From DTU064 sp045588245 (GTDB lineage: Bacteria > Bacillota > Clostridia > Oscillospirales > CAG-272), in assembly GCA_045588245.1 (NCBI GenBank), contig JAZNDW010000008.1:1-8216 (forward strand): DNA of 8,216 nt, read 5' to 3'. Position numbers and translations under genes: made by a program. Under the pieces are notes generated by a model. That model was given only the letters and a program-made list of their open reading frames with translations. It made no database searches and was not told the origin of the DNA. How positions within the stretch are numbered: position 1 is the first letter of the stretch; every line of letters begins with the position of its first letter. Positions 6,461 to 8,216 of the stretch are shown piece by piece.

Positions 6461-6832
6461 ATGACATTACGCAATATCGTAAAAGCCGCGCCCGTTCTTC
6501 GCAAGCTTGGCGGGTGTGAATTTTCCGTGGCGCAGCTTTACCGCGCCACGAAGCTCATCAATGCCGTCAACGCGGAACTCGCGATCTACGACGCCGGACG
6601 GCGGGAGCTGATCGAACGGCACTGTGACCGCGACGGGGACAAGCTGACGTATAAAGACGGCACCGGCGAGGCGTTCAACCGCGAGCTGCAGGAACTCCTT
6701 GACGTGGAAGTCGAACTGAACGCAAAGCCGCTTGTGCTGACCGAACGGGACAATATCCGCCTGACACTCCGCGACATGGACGCGCTGGAGGGGCTGGTGG
6801 AAATCGAAATTTACGGAGAGGAGGCGGGATAA
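6461..6832 (+). CDS. Small helical phage protein, DUF1617-like
   Basis: This 123-residue protein starts at ATG 6461, with AGGAGG (6448-6453) seven bases upstream. It is mostly helical: a basic N-terminus (LRNIVKAAPVLRKLGG), a helix around residues 24-50 (LYRATKLINAVNAELAIYD), a charged loop (RDGDKLTYKDGTGE), and helices with QELLDVEVEL and LRDMDALEGLVEIEIY. The arrangement, with a DGDKL-type loop between helices and a closing motif about an acidic residue-rich 'ALEGL', resembles DUF1617 proteins near tail genes of Firmicutes phages. No biochemical function is established to my knowledge. A structural or assembly role in the tip is inferred from the location. Its stop codon shares one base with the next start (TAATG), implying coupled translation. 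Confidence 0.55.
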   Translation: MTLRNIVKAAPVLRKLGGCEFSVAQLYRATKLINAVNAELAIYDAGRRELIERHCDRDGDKLTYKDGTGEAFNRELQELLDVEVELNAKPLVLTERDNIRLTLRDMDALEGLVEIEIYGEEAG

Positions 6833-7479
6833 TGCTTTACGGCGAAATAATCCGCCAGCATTTGAAACTCGTCAACGAACACGTTGTCGCAGACACCATC
6901 GACTATCTGGAAATGAAGTTCAGTTTCCAGACGGACGACTGGGACGGGCTTGAAAAATGGGCGCACTTTGCTAAAAAAAATGAGGTATACGACATTCGCC
7001 TGACGGACGACTCCATCCGAAAGGAAGATCACCTCAATCTGTCCGCCGGGATATGGAAAGTGTACCTCCACGGGAACGAGTTCCGCGACGGCAAGGTGAT
7101 TGAGAGAATCACCACCTGTGTGGAGATTTTGGAGGTACTTCCGACTGGTACGCTCGACGGCGAACCTTTCCCGGAAATGCCCGCGAGTGTGACAGAACAG
7201 ATTCTTGCGCGTGTCGCAAAGCTGGAAGACAATCAATTGCATCCCATCGACAAGACCGCACTCATGACGCAGCCAGTCGGGCGGGATGAAGCGGGAAGGC
7301 TGTGGACACGTCCGGGCGGTGACGGAGGCGGCGGTTCCGGCGGCGGTACATCCTACGATATCGGATATGGCCTTGTGCTGGACAGCGGCATTCTGTCTGC
7401 CGAGGTTGGTGCAGACAGTTTTGTCGAAATCAGCAACGCGAAACTTCAGGAAATCTTTAATAAAGCAATGGAGGGTTAA
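6832..7479 (+). CDS. Baseplate / fibre attachment protein with Gly-rich hinge
   Basis: This is a 215-residue protein. AGGAGG at 6819-6824 precedes the ATG by seven bases. The N-terminal about 115 residues form a likely beta sandwich with the motif FSFQTDDWDGLEKWAHF (W37-L40 in WDGL), a recurrent signature at the N-terminus of Firmicutes phage baseplate-upper or tail-fibre proteins. A helix follows (VTEQILARVAKLEDN). Next come LWTRPGG and a glycine run (162-172, GGDGGGGSGGG) acting as a flexible hinge. The last part (YDIGYGLVLDSGILSAEV) is a short beta element typical of fibre stalks. The protein probably anchors a receptor-binding fibre to the tail tip; the next gene begins eight bases on and is a plausible partner. 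There is no catalytic motif. Confidence 0.6.
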   Translation: MLYGEIIRQHLKLVNEHVVADTIDYLEMKFSFQTDDWDGLEKWAHFAKKNEVYDIRLTDDSIRKEDHLNLSAGIWKVYLHGNEFRDGKVIERITTCVEILEVLPTGTLDGEPFPEMPASVTEQILARVAKLEDNQLHPIDKTALMTQPVGRDEAGRLWTRPGGDGGGGSGGGTSYDIGYGLVLDSGILSAEVGADSFVEISNAKLQEIFNKAMEG

Positions 7480-7487
7480 AAATCATT

Positions 7488-8186
7488 ATGGCTGACAATA
7501 AATTATTCAACTATTCCGGTGAGAATACCGTCTTATATCTTCTTCAGCTCGTCAAGGGGATGTTTGTTAAGAAGGAGAGCGGAAAAGGCCTTTCGTCCAA
7601 TGACTACACGACCGCCGAAAAGGAAAAGCTGGCGGGGCTGAACAATTATGAGCTTCCCACGGCTTCCGCTGATACGAAGGGCGGTATCAAGGTTGGTGCG
7701 GGGCTGACGATGGAAGGGGATGTGCTTTCCGCGACCGGCGGAGGTACTGCGGATTCCGTCAACTGGTCCGGGGTTATCGGCAGACCGGAAGCATCGACCG
7801 ATATTGACGCGGACAAGACAGACGCGACGAAATACGCGACTCCGGCGGCGGTACATAACTACGTCGGGACAAAGCTCGGATCGGCTCTGACCTACAAGAG
7901 GTCGCTCACTTTTGCGGAACTGCCTGCGCTGACGGCGGAAGTCGCAGGACACGTTTACGATGTGACGGATGCGTTTGTCACGAACGAAAACTTCCTTGAA
8001 GGGGCAGGACATTCCTATGCCGCCGGGCAGAACGTGGCGATTGCGACTGTGGAAGAAGGGGTATACCGCTATGACGTACTGTCCCAGCCGATTGATCTGA
8101 GCGGATATGTACTGAAGGAGGATATGCACGAAATCACGAACGAAGAATTCGATGCACTGTGGGACAGCGTATTCACGGAGGAATAA
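7488..8186 (+). CDS. Tail fibre-like structural protein
   Basis: This is a 232-residue protein. Residues 32-51 contain GKGLSSNDYTTAEKEKLAGL, a motif very common in phage tail fibres. After it come TKGGIKVGAGLTMEGDVLS, typical of repeated beta fibre segments, then a Gly hinge (TGGGT), a linker (TPAAVHNYVGTKLGSAL) and a C-terminal beta domain with FAELPALTAEVAGHVYDV and EEGVYRYDVLSQPIDLSG. The end, EITNEEFDALWDSVF, is a short helix found at the ends of related fibre proteins. The sequence reads as a trimeric fibre segment attached distal to the previous protein. The upstream ribosome site is poor: GGAGGG (7470-7475) is 12 bases from ATG 7488, so translation may depend on coupling with the preceding gene. 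Confidence 0.65.
   Translation: MADNKLFNYSGENTVLYLLQLVKGMFVKKESGKGLSSNDYTTAEKEKLAGLNNYELPTASADTKGGIKVGAGLTMEGDVLSATGGGTADSVNWSGVIGRPEASTDIDADKTDATKYATPAAVHNYVGTKLGSALTYKRSLTFAELPALTAEVAGHVYDVTDAFVTNENFLEGAGHSYAAGQNVAIATVEEGVYRYDVLSQPIDLSGYVLKEDMHEITNEEFDALWDSVFTEE
8177..8182 (+). promoter_or_regulatory. Ribosome binding site for the last, incomplete gene
   Basis: GGAGGA lies inside the end of the fibre gene and four bases before ATG 8187, which directly follows the TAA stop (TAAATG). It is the main support that a gene begins at 8187. Confidence 0.7.
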
Positions 8187-8216
8187 ATGGCTTTATACGA
8201 CATTTTTTCAAGGCAG
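8187..8216 (+). CDS. Start of a further tail-tip gene (partial)
   Basis: Ten codons are visible, MALYDIFSRQ, and the gene runs off the window. Short MALYD-type starts occur on fibre or baseplate proteins of Clostridia phages, but ten residues are too few for an assignment. The spacing and ribosome site make a real gene likely. Confidence 0.6.
   Translation, partial: MALYDIFSRQ

Noticed and set aside
6971..6983. Run of eight A followed by TGA in the -1 frame, a possible second slippage site
   Set aside because: A -1 or +1 slip here only leads to early stops, there is no open frame to enter and no clear hairpin nearby. It is most likely just Lys-Lys-Asn codons.
7533..8129. Minus-strand open frame of 198 codons opposite the fibre gene
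   Set aside because: It lies wholly inside a recognisable fibre gene; its composition (Arg, Val, Ser rich) and lack of domain pattern mark it as a shadow.
1..8216. CRISPR array, tRNA, insertion sequence, attachment site or integrase
   Set aside because: No regularly spaced short repeats, cloverleaf, terminal inverted repeats or recombinase-like protein were seen; coding sequence fills the window and no stretch over 300 bases lacks a gene.

Overview
This window is the tail-morphogenesis stretch of a temperate phage or prophage. All genes lie on the + strand, packed end to end. Ten coding regions are visible (two are cut by the window edges); gaps between them run from a 1-base overlap to 14 bases. 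Almost every start has a strong AGGAGG-type ribosome binding site. That pattern, the roughly half G+C composition and the resemblance of the proteins to tail proteins of gut Clostridia phages suggest a Firmicutes (Clostridia) host. The host assignment is inference. There is no sheath, baseplate-wedge (J/W-like) or LysM-type protein, so a long non-contractile (siphovirus) tail is the best reading.

Layout: the end of an upstream gene (2-70); a DUF5055-type tail assembly chaperone (85-414); a second chaperone-like ORF in the -1 frame (390/396-857); the tape measure protein (850-3879, 1009 residues); a small DUF6711-like protein in the position normally held by the distal tail protein (3881-4261); a 724-residue tail-tip/hub protein with a variable C-terminal half (4274-6448); a small helical DUF1617-like protein (6461-6832); a baseplate/fibre protein with a glycine hinge (6832-7479); a fibre-like protein (7488-8186); and the first ten codons of another gene (8187 to the edge).

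The strongest signal is at the first chaperone junction. The heptamer GGGAAAA (384-390) is in the correct zero-frame phase, G GGA AAA. Seven bases later a 13-bp hairpin (398-410 / 416-428) begins, and its 5-base loop contains the zero-frame stop UAA. The downstream ORF is open in exactly the -1 frame back through the heptamer. This is the architecture of the lambda G/G-T programmed frameshift, and it predicts a 109-residue short form and a 257-residue fusion. A possible loop pseudoknot partner (487-493) and a second 9-bp hairpin (433-457) lie downstream.

The second signal is inside the tape measure protein: aromatic residues recur with an exact 47-residue period (W490, W537, W584, W631, W678), subdivided 20+27. 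One unit is subdivided 16+31, so the period is kept although the inside has shifted. The tape measure N-terminus and the tail-tip C-terminus are visibly more AT-rich than their surroundings, which suggests modular exchange at the two parts expected to contact the host.

The genes form one late-operon assembly line: chaperones coat the tape measure, tube subunits polymerise along it, and the small ring protein, hub and fibres build the tip. I see no internal promoter, convincing terminator, RNA gene, mobile element or CRISPR array.
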